Shown: one piece after another, positions 9,305-18,510 of the stretch
Position numbering within the stretch: position 1 is the stretch's first letter
Layout of the letters: each line of letters begins with the position of its first letter
Source: Myxococcales bacterium
GTDB lineage: Bacteria; Myxococcota_A; Polyangia; Fen-1088
Direction: 5' to 3'
DNA: 64,000 nucleotides
Assembly: GCA_022184915.1 (NCBI GenBank)
Contig: JAGTJU010000007.1
Coordinates: 124,001 to 188,000 of the forward strand
Translations under genes and position numbers: made by a program
Notes under the pieces: model-generated
Databases searched by the model: none
Seen by the model: only the letters and a program-made list of their open reading frames with translations
Told to the model about the DNA's origin: nothing

Positions 9305-10029
9305 GCCGCGCGGCGAGCTTGGCTGCCAACCTCGCGGCAGTGTGCGACCGCGTCGCCCGTGCGGAGGCACGCGCGGGCCGCGCGGCCGGCAGCGTCAAGT
9401 TGGTGGCCGTCAGCAAAAAGATGCCGGCAGCCGACGTGGTGGCGATGTTGGCGGCGGGACAAACCGCATTCGGCGAAAACTACGCCCAGGAGCTTCGTGA
9501 CAAACGGCTCGATGTGGAATCCCTGCGCCTGGCCGCGGCGGTGACCGCGTCTCCCGCCTGGCACTTCATTGGCCCCTTGCAGACGAACAAGGCCAAGTAC
9601 GTTGCTGGACTCGCCGCCTGCCTTCATTCACTCGACACGAGCGACCTGCTCGACGAGGTGAACCGCCGCGTGCCCGAGGGACAGGTCCAAAGCTGCCTCG
9701 TGCAAGTGAACGTGGCGCACGAGCCTCAGAAACGAGGCGTGCTGCCCGAGGCGCTGCCGGGGCTGCTCGCGCACTTCGCGCACTGCCCGCGTCTACGCTG
9801 TGACGGCTTCATGCTGATACCCCCCGCGAGCGACGATGCCGAAACCGCCCGCCCTCACTTCCGGGCGCTGCGCACCTTGCTCGAGCGCGAAGCCAGCGTG
9901 CCTCGCCCGGGCGTTCAGCTCCGGGAGCTCTCGATGGGCATGAGTCACGATCTCGACGTCGCGATCGAAGAGGGGGCGACCTTCGTCCGCGTGGGCACCG
10001 CGCTCTTCGGTCCCCGGACGTCGATCTGA
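9301..10029 (+). CDS. YggS-type pyridoxal phosphate homeostasis protein
   Basis: Single-domain TIM-barrel PLP carrier (PLPBP/YggS family) involved in vitamin B6 and amino acid homeostasis, with no known catalytic activity. The PLP-binding Lys39 lies in LVAVSKK. Other conserved blocks are FGENYAQE, WHFIGPLQTNKAK, HSLD, QVNVA, GFMLIPP and the phosphate-binding LSMGMSHDL and VRVGTALFG. The start is GTG, overlapping the end of maf. Length (242 aa) is usual. Confidence 0.94.
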   Translation: MSRAASLAANLAAVCDRVARAEARAGRAAGSVKLVAVSKKMPAADVVAMLAAGQTAFGENYAQELRDKRLDVESLRLAAAVTASPAWHFIGPLQTNKAKYVAGLAACLHSLDTSDLLDEVNRRVPEGQVQSCLVQVNVAHEPQKRGVLPEALPGLLAHFAHCPRLRCDGFMLIPPASDDAETARPHFRALRTLLEREASVPRPGVQLRELSMGMSHDLDVAIEEGATFVRVGTALFGPRTSI

Positions 10030-10055
10030 TAAGCTTTACCCTTCGATCCTCTCGC

Positions 10056-11366
10056 TTGCCCATGGCCGGCTCTCGACCCCCTCCGCTGGACCCAACGCCT
10101 GCGCTTGCCCGCAGCGCCAGCAGCTCGTTTGCGTTCGAGGGCGAGGTCCATGCCGCCACCGCCGGCGATAGCCTGGCCGAAGCGCTGTGGGCTGCAGGCA
10201 TCTGGCAGCTCGGGCGCTCGCCCAAATACCACCGGCCCCGCGGCGCGTTTTGCTTTTCAGGCAGCTGTGGCACCTGCCTTCTGCGGGTGAACGGGCGGCC
10301 GAACGTGCGGGCGTGCATGGAACCCGTGAGTGCCGCGCTTCGCTGCGAGCGCCAAAACGCGTTCCCGGCCGCCGACGTGGATCTGCTGAGAGCGGCCGAC
10401 TGGCTCTTTCCTCACGGGATGGACCACCACCACTTGATGACGGGCACGCGTGTGGGAAACGCCCTCTTCGTCAAGCTCGTGCGGGAAGTGGGAGGAACCG
10501 GCGTGGTGCCCGACGAGCCCGACCCACGCTTCGGCGCGACCGAGATCCTGCAGGTCGATGTGTGCGTCGTGGGTGCCGGACCTGCCGGCCTGTCATCGGC
10601 GGCTGCCGTGGCCGAGGGGCAAGCCGGAAGGCGCGTGCTTCTGCTCGACCAGCGAAGCGGGTCAGGCGGCTCCTGGCGTTCCGAGGCGGGCGGGCGGGCG
10701 CGGGCCGAAGCGGCGGAGCGGCGCTTGCGTGCCCTCGGCGTGGACGTGGCGCTGGCCAGCACGGTGTTTGGCTACTTCCCCGAGGATCACTTACCGGCGT
10801 CCTCACCAGCCTTCGACGGACCGCCTGGCGTTTTGGCCGTGCTGCGCCCCCAGCATGTCACCTTGGTGAGCGCGCGCCGCTTCGTGCTGGCCACGGGCAG
10901 CTACGAGCAGAATTTGGCCTTCCCCGGCAACGATCGGCCCGGGATCGTGGCGGCGCGCGCCTGCGGGCGCTTGCTCCTCGATCGCGGCATCGTTCCAGCC
11001 CGGCGGGTCACTCTGGTCATGGATCCCGCGGCCCCCTGGGACTACGGGGAGCGCCTGCGGGCTACGCTGGACGCGGCAGGCGTCACCACGGATACGGTGT
11101 CCCTCGCGCAGGCCCCGGCCCCGCGGAAACATCATGCGCTGGCCATCGTGGCGCGCCCCGCGCCGGCCTTCGAGTTGCCGCGACAGTTTGGGGTCGAGGT
11201 ACAGCACGACCCGGCGCGCGGTGGGTTCTTCGCGGCGGTGGGCCCCGAGGGGCGCACTTCCGTGCCAGGGGTCTTCGTGGCGGGGGACGCCTGCGGCTAC
11301 GTAGGTCCTGAATACGCCGAAGCCCACGGCCGCGCTGTTGGGCGCTGCGTGGGCTCGTCTTTGTGA
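10056..11366 (+). CDS. [2Fe-2S]/FAD-NAD oxidoreductase subunit of the sarcosine oxidase alpha/HcnAB type
   Basis: The N-terminal ferredoxin-like domain has Cys66, Cys71, Cys74 and Cys87 (C-x4-C-x2-C-x12-C) with RPNVRAC, as in HcnA and sarcosine oxidase alpha. A Rossmann nucleotide-binding domain follows (VVGAGPAG, 171-178), and a second dinucleotide region ends with VFVAGDACGYVGPEYAEAHG. The aminomethyltransferase-like C-terminal half of sarcosine oxidase alpha is absent, and so is the BFD [2Fe-2S] domain usual in HcnB/OoxA. That BFD domain is instead on the partner-like protein at 14785. Probable role: electron-accepting subunit of an amine or imino acid oxidase complex. Substrate unknown. 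It lies 26 bp after the YggS gene. Confidence 0.87.
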   Translation: MPMAGSRPPPLDPTPALARSASSSFAFEGEVHAATAGDSLAEALWAAGIWQLGRSPKYHRPRGAFCFSGSCGTCLLRVNGRPNVRACMEPVSAALRCERQNAFPAADVDLLRAADWLFPHGMDHHHLMTGTRVGNALFVKLVREVGGTGVVPDEPDPRFGATEILQVDVCVVGAGPAGLSSAAAVAEGQAGRRVLLLDQRSGSGGSWRSEAGGRARAEAAERRLRALGVDVALASTVFGYFPEDHLPASSPAFDGPPGVLAVLRPQHVTLVSARRFVLATGSYEQNLAFPGNDRPGIVAARACGRLLLDRGIVPARRVTLVMDPAAPWDYGERLRATLDAAGVTTDTVSLAQAPAPRKHHALAIVARPAPAFELPRQFGVEVQHDPARGGFFAAVGPEGRTSVPGVFVAGDACGYVGPEYAEAHGRAVGRCVGSSL

Positions 11367-11388
11367 GCCGCCTCAGCCGCGGCCGGGG

Positions 11389-12270
11389 CTACTCCATGAC
11401 CTTGAGCAGTTCGACGTCGAAGACCAACATGCCCGCGGGGGCACCCGGCATGCCCTTGTAGGCAAGACCTTCGGGGATCCAAAAGCGGGTCTTTTCGCCT
11501 TCCACCATCAACTGCACGCCCTCCGTCCAGCCGGGGATGACACCGTCGAGCGGGAAGGTGGCAGGCTCGCCTCGCACCACCGAGCTGTCGAACATTTTTC
11601 CGTCGGTGGTCCACCCCGTGTAGTGAACGGACACCACGCTCTTGGCCTCGGGGTGCTTTTTGCCCGTTCCCTTCTGGAGAACCTTGTACGACAGCCCTGA
11701 CTTCGTCTTTTTCGCGCCCTTCGATGGCTTCGCCACGTCCTCGGGAGGCTTGGGCGCCTCGGTAAGTCCCAGCAGCTCCACGTCAAAAACCAACATACCG
11801 GCGGGACGGCCCGGACGATTGTCGTAGGCCAGCTCGGCGGGAATCCAGAAGCGACGTTTTTCGCCCTTCACCATCAGCTGCAGGCCCTCGGTCCATCCCT
11901 TGATCACGCGATCGAGAGGGAACTTCGCAGGCTGGCCGCGCTTGACGGAGCTATCGAACATTTTACCGTCCGTGGTCCAGCCGGTGTAGTGCACCTCGAC
12001 CGTGTCCGAGGGACCCGGCTTGACCTGGCCATCGCCGGGCGACAACACCTTCGAGGCCAGGCCCGAGGCGGTCTTCTCGGCGTCGGCGGGCGGAGCGGCC
12101 ACGTCGGGCGGAGGGGGGATGTCGTCCGATGCGGGAGGGGGAGGCGGAGGAGGCGCCTCGACCGCTTTGGGCGCTTCGGCCATGGGGGGTTCCGCCTTTT
12201 GTTCTTTTTTGCACGCGGAGACGAGGGGCGCGAGGCCGAGTGCGAAAACGAGGAGACTGTTGCGTCGCAT
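11389..12270 (-). CDS. Lipoprotein with two tandem FKBP peptidyl-prolyl isomerase domains
   Basis: The ATG at 12270 is chosen because a signal peptide with lipobox VSAC (Cys20) begins there. An Ala/Pro/Glu-rich linker (21-65) precedes two FKBP domains (about 70-169 and 192-292). Each carries VHYTGWTTDGKMFDSS, a GWTEG-QLM block and a GEK-RFWIP block. The two are near copies, so the gene arose by internal duplication. The DNA repeat is visible, e.g. around 11593 and 11959. Predicted function is cis-trans prolyl isomerisation or chaperoning of envelope proteins. It converges with the flavoprotein gene 22 bp away and diverges from the S41 gene. Confidence 0.93.
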   Translation of the reverse strand: MRRNSLLVFALGLAPLVSACKKEQKAEPPMAEAPKAVEAPPPPPPPASDDIPPPPDVAAPPADAEKTASGLASKVLSPGDGQVKPGPSDTVEVHYTGWTTDGKMFDSSVKRGQPAKFPLDRVIKGWTEGLQLMVKGEKRRFWIPAELAYDNRPGRPAGMLVFDVELLGLTEAPKPPEDVAKPSKGAKKTKSGLSYKVLQKGTGKKHPEAKSVVSVHYTGWTTDGKMFDSSVVRGEPATFPLDGVIPGWTEGVQLMVEGEKTRFWIPEGLAYKGMPGAPAGMLVFDVELLKVME

Positions 12271-12509
12271 GGGTCTCGGCTTTACCAGCGGCCCCCAAAA
12301 AAAGCAAAGGCGGGGAAAGGTAGCCGTTTGGGGCCCGCGCACGCGCGAGGGGGTGCCAGTCATCCCTTTCCTCAAAGATGCCGGGACCGCGCTACAGTGA
12401 GGGAGTGTCGATTTGCTCCCGCGCGGTGGTGCGCCCTCGAGGCGCTTTTCAACTCGAACCTTTGTCCCGTTCGGCTTTTCGCTTCGCAGGCACGGTCATC
12501 CGGCCGCTG

Positions 12510-13931
12510 ATGCCAAGACCCTGGGTGGGCTTGGCGTTGGCGGCACTCGCGAGCGTGCACTGCGCCGGGTCGCGGGGCGCGCCCCCCCCACCGCCAAACG
12601 TCGCCACCGAGAGCCCCGGCGTTGAGCCTCCCCGGTTCGAGCCAGGGCCCGCGCGCAGCGAAAAGCCGGAGAGCCGCTCGCCTTACGCGGGCACCCGGGG
12701 CGCGATCTTCGAGGCTGCCTGGTCGACCGTGCGTGACAAACACTACGACCCCGGCCTCGGCGGCCTCGACTGGACTGCCATGCGCAAGCGCTACGAGCCG
12801 ATGGCGCTTCTTGCCCCTGACGAACCCACGTTTTACCGCGTACTGAACGACATGCTCGGCGAACTGAAGCAGTCGCACCTCAGCATCACGGGGCCAGGTG
12901 ACGAAGCCGCTCCGGGCCCTGCAAGCCCCGCGGACGCGGCAACGGACACGTCGAACGGGGACCCGGGGTTGAGGGGAGATCCCGGCCTCACCATCCGGAT
13001 CGTGGGGCCCGGCGAAGGCGAGGCGGTCATCACGGCGGTGCGGCCGGGGTCGTCTGCGGCCCGAGCGGGCTTGACCCCGGGCACGCTGGTCCTGCGCGTC
13101 GGGGGGCACGCCCTCGCCCACGTCAAACCGCCTCGGGCCCTGCGGCCCATCGAAAACCGCTTCTACGTGCGCCGGCTCGCGCGCCGAGCCCTGGAAGGCC
13201 CCGCCGGCTCGCCCGTGACCGTGACCGTCGAAACCCTGCAAGGCACTGCGAAGGACGTCGTGCTCAAGCGCGAGGCGCCCTCGGGCCCCGTCGTCCAGGT
13301 AGGAAATTTGGGCCCTCTTCGTCCCCAGGTCACGGTGCGACAGCTCGGTGACGTTGGCTATGTTGCGTTCAACTTGTTCCTGCTCGATCCCGTGCTTCAG
13401 GAGGTCACCCAAGCCATCGACCAGTTCCGGGCCCGAAAAGTGAAGGGTCTGATCCTGGATCTCCGCGGCAACCCCGGCGGCGTGGCGGCGATGGCGATTC
13501 CTCTCGCCCGCGCGGTGCTCGGCGAAAAAACCAGGCTTGGCACCCTTCATCATCGGGATCACGACGCCACCTTGGTGGTCGACAAGGCGCTCGACATGAC
13601 CCCTTACCTCGGCCCCGTGGTGCTCCTCACGGACGAGGGCACGGCGTCCACCTCGGAGATCTTCGCAGCGGCGCTCCAGGAGGCAGGCCGGGCGAAGGTG
13701 GTGGGTTCCGTCACGTTGGGGCAAGCGCTGCCCTCCGTGATTGAAGCGCTTCCCGGGGGCGCGGTCTTGCAGTACGTGGTGGCAGACTTCAGAACACCCA
13801 AAGGCATCGCGCTCGAAGGCCGGGGCGTGATTCCGGATCGGCAGGTCCTCGAGACCCGGGCGGCGTTCGAGGCGGGCCATGACCCCGTGCTCGAAGCGGG
13901 GCTCGAGCTCGTCAGGCGCATGAAGACGTAG
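12510..13931 (+). CDS. S41 (C-terminal processing protease-like) exported protein with PDZ domain
   Basis: The start at 12510 gives a hydrophobic export signal (ending near ASVHC, an imperfect lipobox). An in-frame ATG at 12378 is possible. After a Pro-rich linker come a helical N-terminal domain (with ELKQSHLSI), a PDZ domain (ITAVRPGSSAARAGL) and the S41 core (GLILDLRGNPGG, then DEGTASTSE with the expected nucleophile Ser380). The general-base Lys normally 25 residues later is Gln405 (VTLGQALP instead of TFGKG). It may therefore be inactive or use another mechanism. It is the first gene of a same-strand cluster running to 18055. Confidence 0.88.
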   Translation: MPRPWVGLALAALASVHCAGSRGAPPPPPNVATESPGVEPPRFEPGPARSEKPESRSPYAGTRGAIFEAAWSTVRDKHYDPGLGGLDWTAMRKRYEPMALLAPDEPTFYRVLNDMLGELKQSHLSITGPGDEAAPGPASPADAATDTSNGDPGLRGDPGLTIRIVGPGEGEAVITAVRPGSSAARAGLTPGTLVLRVGGHALAHVKPPRALRPIENRFYVRRLARRALEGPAGSPVTVTVETLQGTAKDVVLKREAPSGPVVQVGNLGPLRPQVTVRQLGDVGYVAFNLFLLDPVLQEVTQAIDQFRARKVKGLILDLRGNPGGVAAMAIPLARAVLGEKTRLGTLHHRDHDATLVVDKALDMTPYLGPVVLLTDEGTASTSEIFAAALQEAGRAKVVGSVTLGQALPSVIEALPGGAVLQYVVADFRTPKGIALEGRGVIPDRQVLETRAAFEAGHDPVLEAGLELVRRMKT

Positions 13932-13973
13932 CGCTGCGTTTCCGCCCGTCGCCTCAGCCCAAAGAAGAAGCCC

Positions 13974-14777
13974 ATGAAACCCTCGAGACGCCTCCATCTT
14001 CATGCGATCGTCGTCGTGACGGCGCTCGTGCTCGGCCTCACGCCCTCCCCGACCCAAGCAGCGTCGAAGGGGAACGCCCCCGCGCCAGTTGACGCCTCAG
14101 CCAAGCCCCGCACGGCCGAGGCCATCTTGGCGGACTTCGTCCAGGCGCTGGGGGGAGAAGCGGCCTGGAATAAGCACAAGAGCCTGAAGGTGGACATGAC
14201 CCTCGAGGTCAAGGGACTCGCCCTCGCGGGCAAAGCGCAGGCGCTGTGGACCGCCGAAGGGCACTACCTGGAGACGGGCGAGATCCCCAAGCTCCTCACG
14301 ATGAAGAGAGGGGGCAGCGGCCAGCGCTTTTGGTCGCAAGACCCGATCGACGGCTTGAGGTGGCTGGACGAGGCCGAAGCCGAGCAAACCGCCCTGGCGG
14401 CAGCCTGGGGCGGCTACACGGCGCTGACCCGCTTTTCCCGCACGAGCGAAACGATCCCGCCCGAGGAACCCAACCAGGAGTGCGTGAAGCTCACCTACGA
14501 ACACAGCCCGCCCACGACGTACTGCTTCGATACCCAAACCCACCGGCTGCTTCTGGAGATCGGAAAGAAGGTGTCACCCCAGGGCGAGACGCCCTACACC
14601 ACGCGCTTTTCCGATTACCGCGCGTCGGGCGGCGTGTGGTTCCCGTACGTCCAGGAGACCGCGGCAGGGCCTGCCACCTTCATCGTGACCGTGAACGAAA
14701 TCGCCTGGGACGTGCCCGCCCCGAAGGCGCTGTTCAAGCTTCCTGCCAGGGGCACATCGCGCGCGAACGGAAAGTGA
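13974..14777 (+). CDS. Exported protein, LolA-like fold suspected
   Basis: A Sec signal peptide ends at about TQAAS (residue 31). The mature part begins with [24 protein letters not shown], a pattern seen in exported beta-sheet proteins related to the LolA/LolB-like lipid-binding fold (helix, LGG, then a curved sheet). Strand-rich segments follow with no catalytic motif. One Cys pair (in NQECVKL and TYCFDT) could form a disulfide. It starts 42 bp after the S41 gene and ends 7 bp before the FAD oxidoreductase gene, so the three are probably co-transcribed. The LolA assignment is an inference from pattern only. Confidence 0.65.
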   Translation: MKPSRRLHLHAIVVVTALVLGLTPSPTQAASKGNAPAPVDASAKPRTAEAILADFVQALGGEAAWNKHKSLKVDMTLEVKGLALAGKAQALWTAEGHYLETGEIPKLLTMKRGGSGQRFWSQDPIDGLRWLDEAEAEQTALAAAWGGYTALTRFSRTSETIPPEEPNQECVKLTYEHSPPTTYCFDTQTHRLLLEIGKKVSPQGETPYTTRFSDYRASGGVWFPYVQETAAGPATFIVTVNEIAWDVPAPKALFKLPARGTSRANGK

Positions 14778-14784
14778 TCCGACC

Positions 14785-16320
14785 ATGGATCGCAAGGTCG
14801 TCCTTTGTCGCTGCGAAGACGTGACGGCTCACGACGTGACCCGTGCCGTAGCGACCGGCTTCGACAGCCTGGAGGAGGTGAAGCGCTACACTGGGTTTGG
14901 GACGGGCCCCTGCCAGGGCAAAGACTGCTTGCGCCTGGTGGCCGAGCACCTGGCCAAGCTGACCGATCGGCCGATTCACACCCTGCAACCCTTCACGAGC
15001 CGGCCTCCGCTGCACCCCGTGCCGCTCGCCGCGCTGACGCCTCGAACGCGAGGGACGCCAGCGGATAAACCCACCCCGGCTCCCGTACCGTCCCGGGAAG
15101 GCCCCCGGCCCCCGCTGTCCACGTCCCCAGGCTCATCCTCGGCCACGCGGCGACGGCAGGCATCGCGTGGGAGCTACGAGATCGCGATCGTCGGCGGCGG
15201 CATCATGGGGCTGGCCCTCGCCTACGAACTGGCGTGCCAGGGACAAAGCAACGTGGTGGTGCTCGAAGGCCGGCATCTCGCCTGGGGAGCCTCGGGACGC
15301 AACGGCGGGGGGGTGCGGCAGCAGTGGTCGAGCGCGCTCAACATCCAGCTGATGCAAGAGTCCGTGCGGATCTGCAAGTCGTTGGCGCAACGGCTGCGAA
15401 CGAACATCTGGATGCGGCAGGGCGGGTATCTCTTCCTCGCCACCACCGCCGCGCGCGTACAACGCATGGAAAAGAACGTGGCCTTGCAGAATGAACACGG
15501 CGTGGCCACGCGCATGATCGACGTCGACGAAGCCCGACGGATCGTGCCCGCGCTGTGTACGGACGGCGTGCGCGGCGCCTGTTACAACCCCACCGATGGC
15601 ATCGTGTTTCCCTGGCCCTTTTTGTGGGGATACGCAGCAGCCGCCGAAGCCAAGGGCGTGCACATCGAAACCTTTTGCCCTGTCACGGCGATGGACGCCC
15701 GCGCCGACGGCTACGAGCTGCACACGCCCCGGGGGACCTACCAGGCGCACCGGGTGGTGAACGCCGCCGGCGCCTGGTCGCCCGAGGTGGCTCGCCTTCT
15801 AGATGTGCACCTGCCCACGTGGCCGGCCCGCCACGAAATCCTCTCGACCGAGGCGCTCAAGCCCTTCCTCGACCCCATGGTCTCGGTGATGGACACCGGC
15901 CTTTACGCTTCACAATCCTTGCGGGGCGAGGTGGTCGGGGGCATCACCCTGCACGAGCACGACGCCCCGGGGAACACGACTCCGATCGCGCTCGGGTCCC
16001 GTCTCACCTTCCTGCGCGCCATGGGAGCGGCGCTTACGGCCCTCCTGCCACAGCTCGGCAGCGTCAAGGTGGTGCGCCAATGGGCCGGGCCCTACGACCA
16101 CAGCCCCGACGGCAGCCCCTTGCTTGGCGAGGTGCCAGGGCGGCCAGGTTTTTTCGTTTGCTGCGGCTTCGTGGGCCATGGCTTCATGATGGCGCCCGTG
16201 GTGGCGCGACACTACGCTCGCCACCTGCTGGGCAAAGCGACGCACCCGATCTTTCGGGCCTGGCGGCCAAGCCGCTTCGCCGAAGGTGAGCCCGTCACGG
16301 AGGATTGGAACATCGGTTGA
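14785..16320 (+). CDS. BFD [2Fe-2S] domain fused to a sarcosine oxidase beta-like FAD oxidoreductase
   Basis: The N-terminal 55 residues form a BFD-like iron-sulfur domain: Cys8 and Cys10 (CRC), then Cys43 and Cys48 in [11 protein letters not shown] Pro/Arg-rich linker (about 70-128) leads to a DAO-type FAD domain with GGGIMG (137-142), [20 protein letters not shown] and the C-terminal DGSPLLGE and [11 protein letters not shown]. This matches sarcosine oxidase beta, HcnC and opine oxidase B. The BFD domain normally belongs to the other subunit. The missing BFD on the protein at 10056 suggests the two work as one heteromeric oxidase. Predicted reaction: oxidation of an N-substituted amino acid or glycine-like amine. 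Confidence 0.87.
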   Translation: MDRKVVLCRCEDVTAHDVTRAVATGFDSLEEVKRYTGFGTGPCQGKDCLRLVAEHLAKLTDRPIHTLQPFTSRPPLHPVPLAALTPRTRGTPADKPTPAPVPSREGPRPPLSTSPGSSSATRRRQASRGSYEIAIVGGGIMGLALAYELACQGQSNVVVLEGRHLAWGASGRNGGGVRQQWSSALNIQLMQESVRICKSLAQRLRTNIWMRQGGYLFLATTAARVQRMEKNVALQNEHGVATRMIDVDEARRIVPALCTDGVRGACYNPTDGIVFPWPFLWGYAAAAEAKGVHIETFCPVTAMDARADGYELHTPRGTYQAHRVVNAAGAWSPEVARLLDVHLPTWPARHEILSTEALKPFLDPMVSVMDTGLYASQSLRGEVVGGITLHEHDAPGNTTPIALGSRLTFLRAMGAALTALLPQLGSVKVVRQWAGPYDHSPDGSPLLGEVPGRPGFFVCCGFVGHGFMMAPVVARHYARHLLGKATHPIFRAWRPSRFAEGEPVTEDWNIG

Positions 16321-16390
16321 ACCGCTCGCTCCCGGATGCGCCGTCGCCGCCGGGAACGAGGCTGCTATAGTCCGCTCGTTGCGCTCTCCG

Positions 16391-18055
16391 ATGTCCCCTC
16401 GTGCACAAGAGCTCGCCTCGCCCCCGTGCGCCGCGCATGACGCGCGTACGGGTCACAGACGCATCGTTGCCGCCGCGCGAACCTCCACCGGCCTCGCGGT
16501 CCTTTCGATGTTGTTGGCGCTCGCCGGGTGTGGCGACGTGCTTCAGCCCGAGTACGACATCCAGCTGCTGCGGCCCGTGGGGCAAGACCCACTGGCCGGC
16601 GGCACGCAAGTGACCCTCGAGGCCGTGGGCACGGGGCTCAAATCCGAACAGCTGATCGCGGCCGGTGCGAACCCGGCCTTCAAGATCCGCGGCTTGAACC
16701 CAAGAACCACCAGCGCCACCTCTTTTTCGGTCACGGTCACCGACGCCGCGGGAACGGTGATCGCCTTCGGGCGATCTCCTCGCATTCGGCTCCTCGAGGG
16801 CCAGGTGTCGCTCAGGATCCTGGTTCAGCGCCTCGGCACCTTGGCACAACCTTTCGAGCAACCGATCGTTCAGCGGCTCGCGGAAGGAAACGTCGTCACC
16901 GCCCTCGTGCGCGACCCGGGCGACACGCAAACACCAGGGACGCTGGTGCCCGTCTTCCTCGGGGGCCGGAGCCTCAACGACATGCGGCAGGAGCTTCCCA
17001 ACCGCCCGGTGGTGGCCTACAACCCGTACCTCCAGACCACGGTGTTTCCGGCGCTGGCCACGAGAACCGCGACGGGGGCAGCGGTGTGGGCGCGCGCGGA
17101 CGGCTCCCTCTGGTTTTTCGGTGGCCGCGTCGAGGGCCCGCCGTTGAGTCTCAGCGGCGACACCGACCAGATCGGCACCAGCCAGTTCCTGAACGTGATC
17201 GACCTCGGCATCGTGGCACGTTACGCCGCCAGCACGCCCGCACTCGCCCGCGAAGGGGGCGTCATCACCGAGGTCCCCTCTGCTTTGGGGGGTGTCATGT
17301 ACGTTTTTGGGGGGCAGACCCTGGCGCCCCCCGCGGGTGAGCCCACGGCGCCCCCCACGTTCGTGCCCATCGCCTCGGTGGTGAAGATCGAACCCGCCGC
17401 ATCGGCCCCCGGACAGGTCGTTCTCCCGGCGCCGTTCTCGATGCTTGCCCCGCGCGTCGGCCATACCGCGACCACCGTCTCCGTTCCGGCGCTCGGCGCC
17501 AACGGCCTCGTCACGGAACGTTCGGACGTCTTGCTTTTTGGAGGCGCGGCCGCGGGTCTGCCCGTGGCGGAGCTCCTCGACGGAAACACAAACACGTTCG
17601 TGCCGCTGGGTGTGGACGCGGGGCCGCCTCGGCGTGACCACACGGTAGTGCGTTTGCCGGACGGGCGCCTCCTCATCCTGGGAGGGATCGATACCGCCGG
17701 CCAGCCGCTGGCCGACGCGCGGATCTTCGATCCGCTCACGCGTACCTTCACCCCAGTCGCCCTCCCGCTGCAGACGCCTCGGGTCGGGGCCGCGATCGCA
17801 GCCGTGGGGCAGGACCTGCTCGTCGGCGGCGGCCAGGACGCGGGCAAAGGGCTGGTCCCCACTGCGGAAGTGTTCGACCTCGCCACACTCAGCTTGGTGA
17901 CAACGCTGCCGGCGCTCCCCCGTGTCGGCGCCCGCGTGGCCAGCATGCCCGATGGATCCTTGCTCCTCCTGGGCGGTCGCGCTCTCGAAGGCGAGCTCTT
18001 GCTGCCCTCGGACGCGGTGGAGATCTATCGCCCTCGCGCCCTGCCGGCGCTCTGA
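16391..18055 (+). CDS. Lipoprotein with Kelch-type beta-propeller repeats
   Basis: A signal peptide ends in a clear lipobox LAGC (Cys47). Downstream ATG codons nearer the lipobox are possible. An Ig-like N-terminal part is followed by Kelch motifs of the form HT-(VR)LPDGRLLILGG, with similar blocks at DVLLFGG, DLLVGGGQD and GSLLLLGG, each followed by an AEVFD or ARIFD-like strand. This is typical of myxobacterial surface Kelch lipoproteins, which are thought to bind ligands or partners. No enzyme motif is seen. It lies 70 bp after the BFD-FAD oxidase and may share its transcript. Confidence 0.85.
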   Translation: MSPRAQELASPPCAAHDARTGHRRIVAAARTSTGLAVLSMLLALAGCGDVLQPEYDIQLLRPVGQDPLAGGTQVTLEAVGTGLKSEQLIAAGANPAFKIRGLNPRTTSATSFSVTVTDAAGTVIAFGRSPRIRLLEGQVSLRILVQRLGTLAQPFEQPIVQRLAEGNVVTALVRDPGDTQTPGTLVPVFLGGRSLNDMRQELPNRPVVAYNPYLQTTVFPALATRTATGAAVWARADGSLWFFGGRVEGPPLSLSGDTDQIGTSQFLNVIDLGIVARYAASTPALAREGGVITEVPSALGGVMYVFGGQTLAPPAGEPTAPPTFVPIASVVKIEPAASAPGQVVLPAPFSMLAPRVGHTATTVSVPALGANGLVTERSDVLLFGGAAAGLPVAELLDGNTNTFVPLGVDAGPPRRDHTVVRLPDGRLLILGGIDTAGQPLADARIFDPLTRTFTPVALPLQTPRVGAAIAAVGQDLLVGGGQDAGKGLVPTAEVFDLATLSLVTTLPALPRVGARVASMPDGSLLLLGGRALEGELLLPSDAVEIYRPRALPAL

Positions 18056-18087
18056 CCCTGGGCGCCGGCCTCGGGCAGAGCTCAGGC

Positions 18088-18498
18088 TCAGGAACGCGAG
18101 CCCATGAGCCGCGACGAGATGAGAGGCCCCAGGCTCTCGCTCATGAGCTTTTCGACCTTTGCATCCAGCGCGAGCCGCTGCACGTCGTCTTCGTAGACGA
18201 AGCGAATGCCCATTCCCGGTTCTGAAGGAGGCGCGTCATCGCTCGTGCCATCGACACCCTCGACCTTCACGATCCAGCGAACCTCGCCGTGCAACACCAA
18301 CGGCTCGGGCAAACGCGGCACGTTCAAACGGAAAACGAACAGGGTCCCGATGGGCAAGGGACGCTGTGTTCTCACGAACGTTCCTCCGTGCGAGATGTTC
18401 TTCGTGTAGTCGTAGAAGAACGTGTTGAGCCGCATATACTCCACCTGCAATTCGATGGGCGCGCGAGGCTCGTTCCGGCGTTCCGTCTCCGACGACAT
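18088..18498 (-). CDS. PilZ domain protein, Myxococcus-type c-di-GMP receptor
   Basis: A single PilZ domain of 136 aa with both c-di-GMP contacts: the RRNEPR box near the N terminus (RxxxR) and NISHGG (D/NxSxxG). YTKNISHGGTFVRT and the PLPIGT block match the PilZ paralogue family expanded in Myxococcus and implicated in motility and envelope control. A C-terminal helix extends the domain. It probably acts as a c-di-GMP-dependent adaptor. Its start codon is only 12 bp from the divergent metallopeptidase gene, so the two promoters must overlap coding sequence. Confidence 0.93.
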   Translation of the reverse strand: MSSETERRNEPRAPIELQVEYMRLNTFFYDYTKNISHGGTFVRTQRPLPIGTLFVFRLNVPRLPEPLVLHGEVRWIVKVEGVDGTSDDAPPSEPGMGIRFVYEDDVQRLALDAKVEKLMSESLGPLISSRLMGSRS

Positions 18499-18510
18499 GG
18501 GACTCCCCTT

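Noticed and set aside
12372-14057. 561-codon open frame on the minus strand opposite the S41 gene
   Set aside because: His/Arg/Gly-rich, low-complexity translation without any domain. The plus-strand gene is clear.
18289-18510. Upstream in-frame extension of the membrane metallopeptidase
   Set aside because: It lies inside the PilZ gene and has no membrane or family character.
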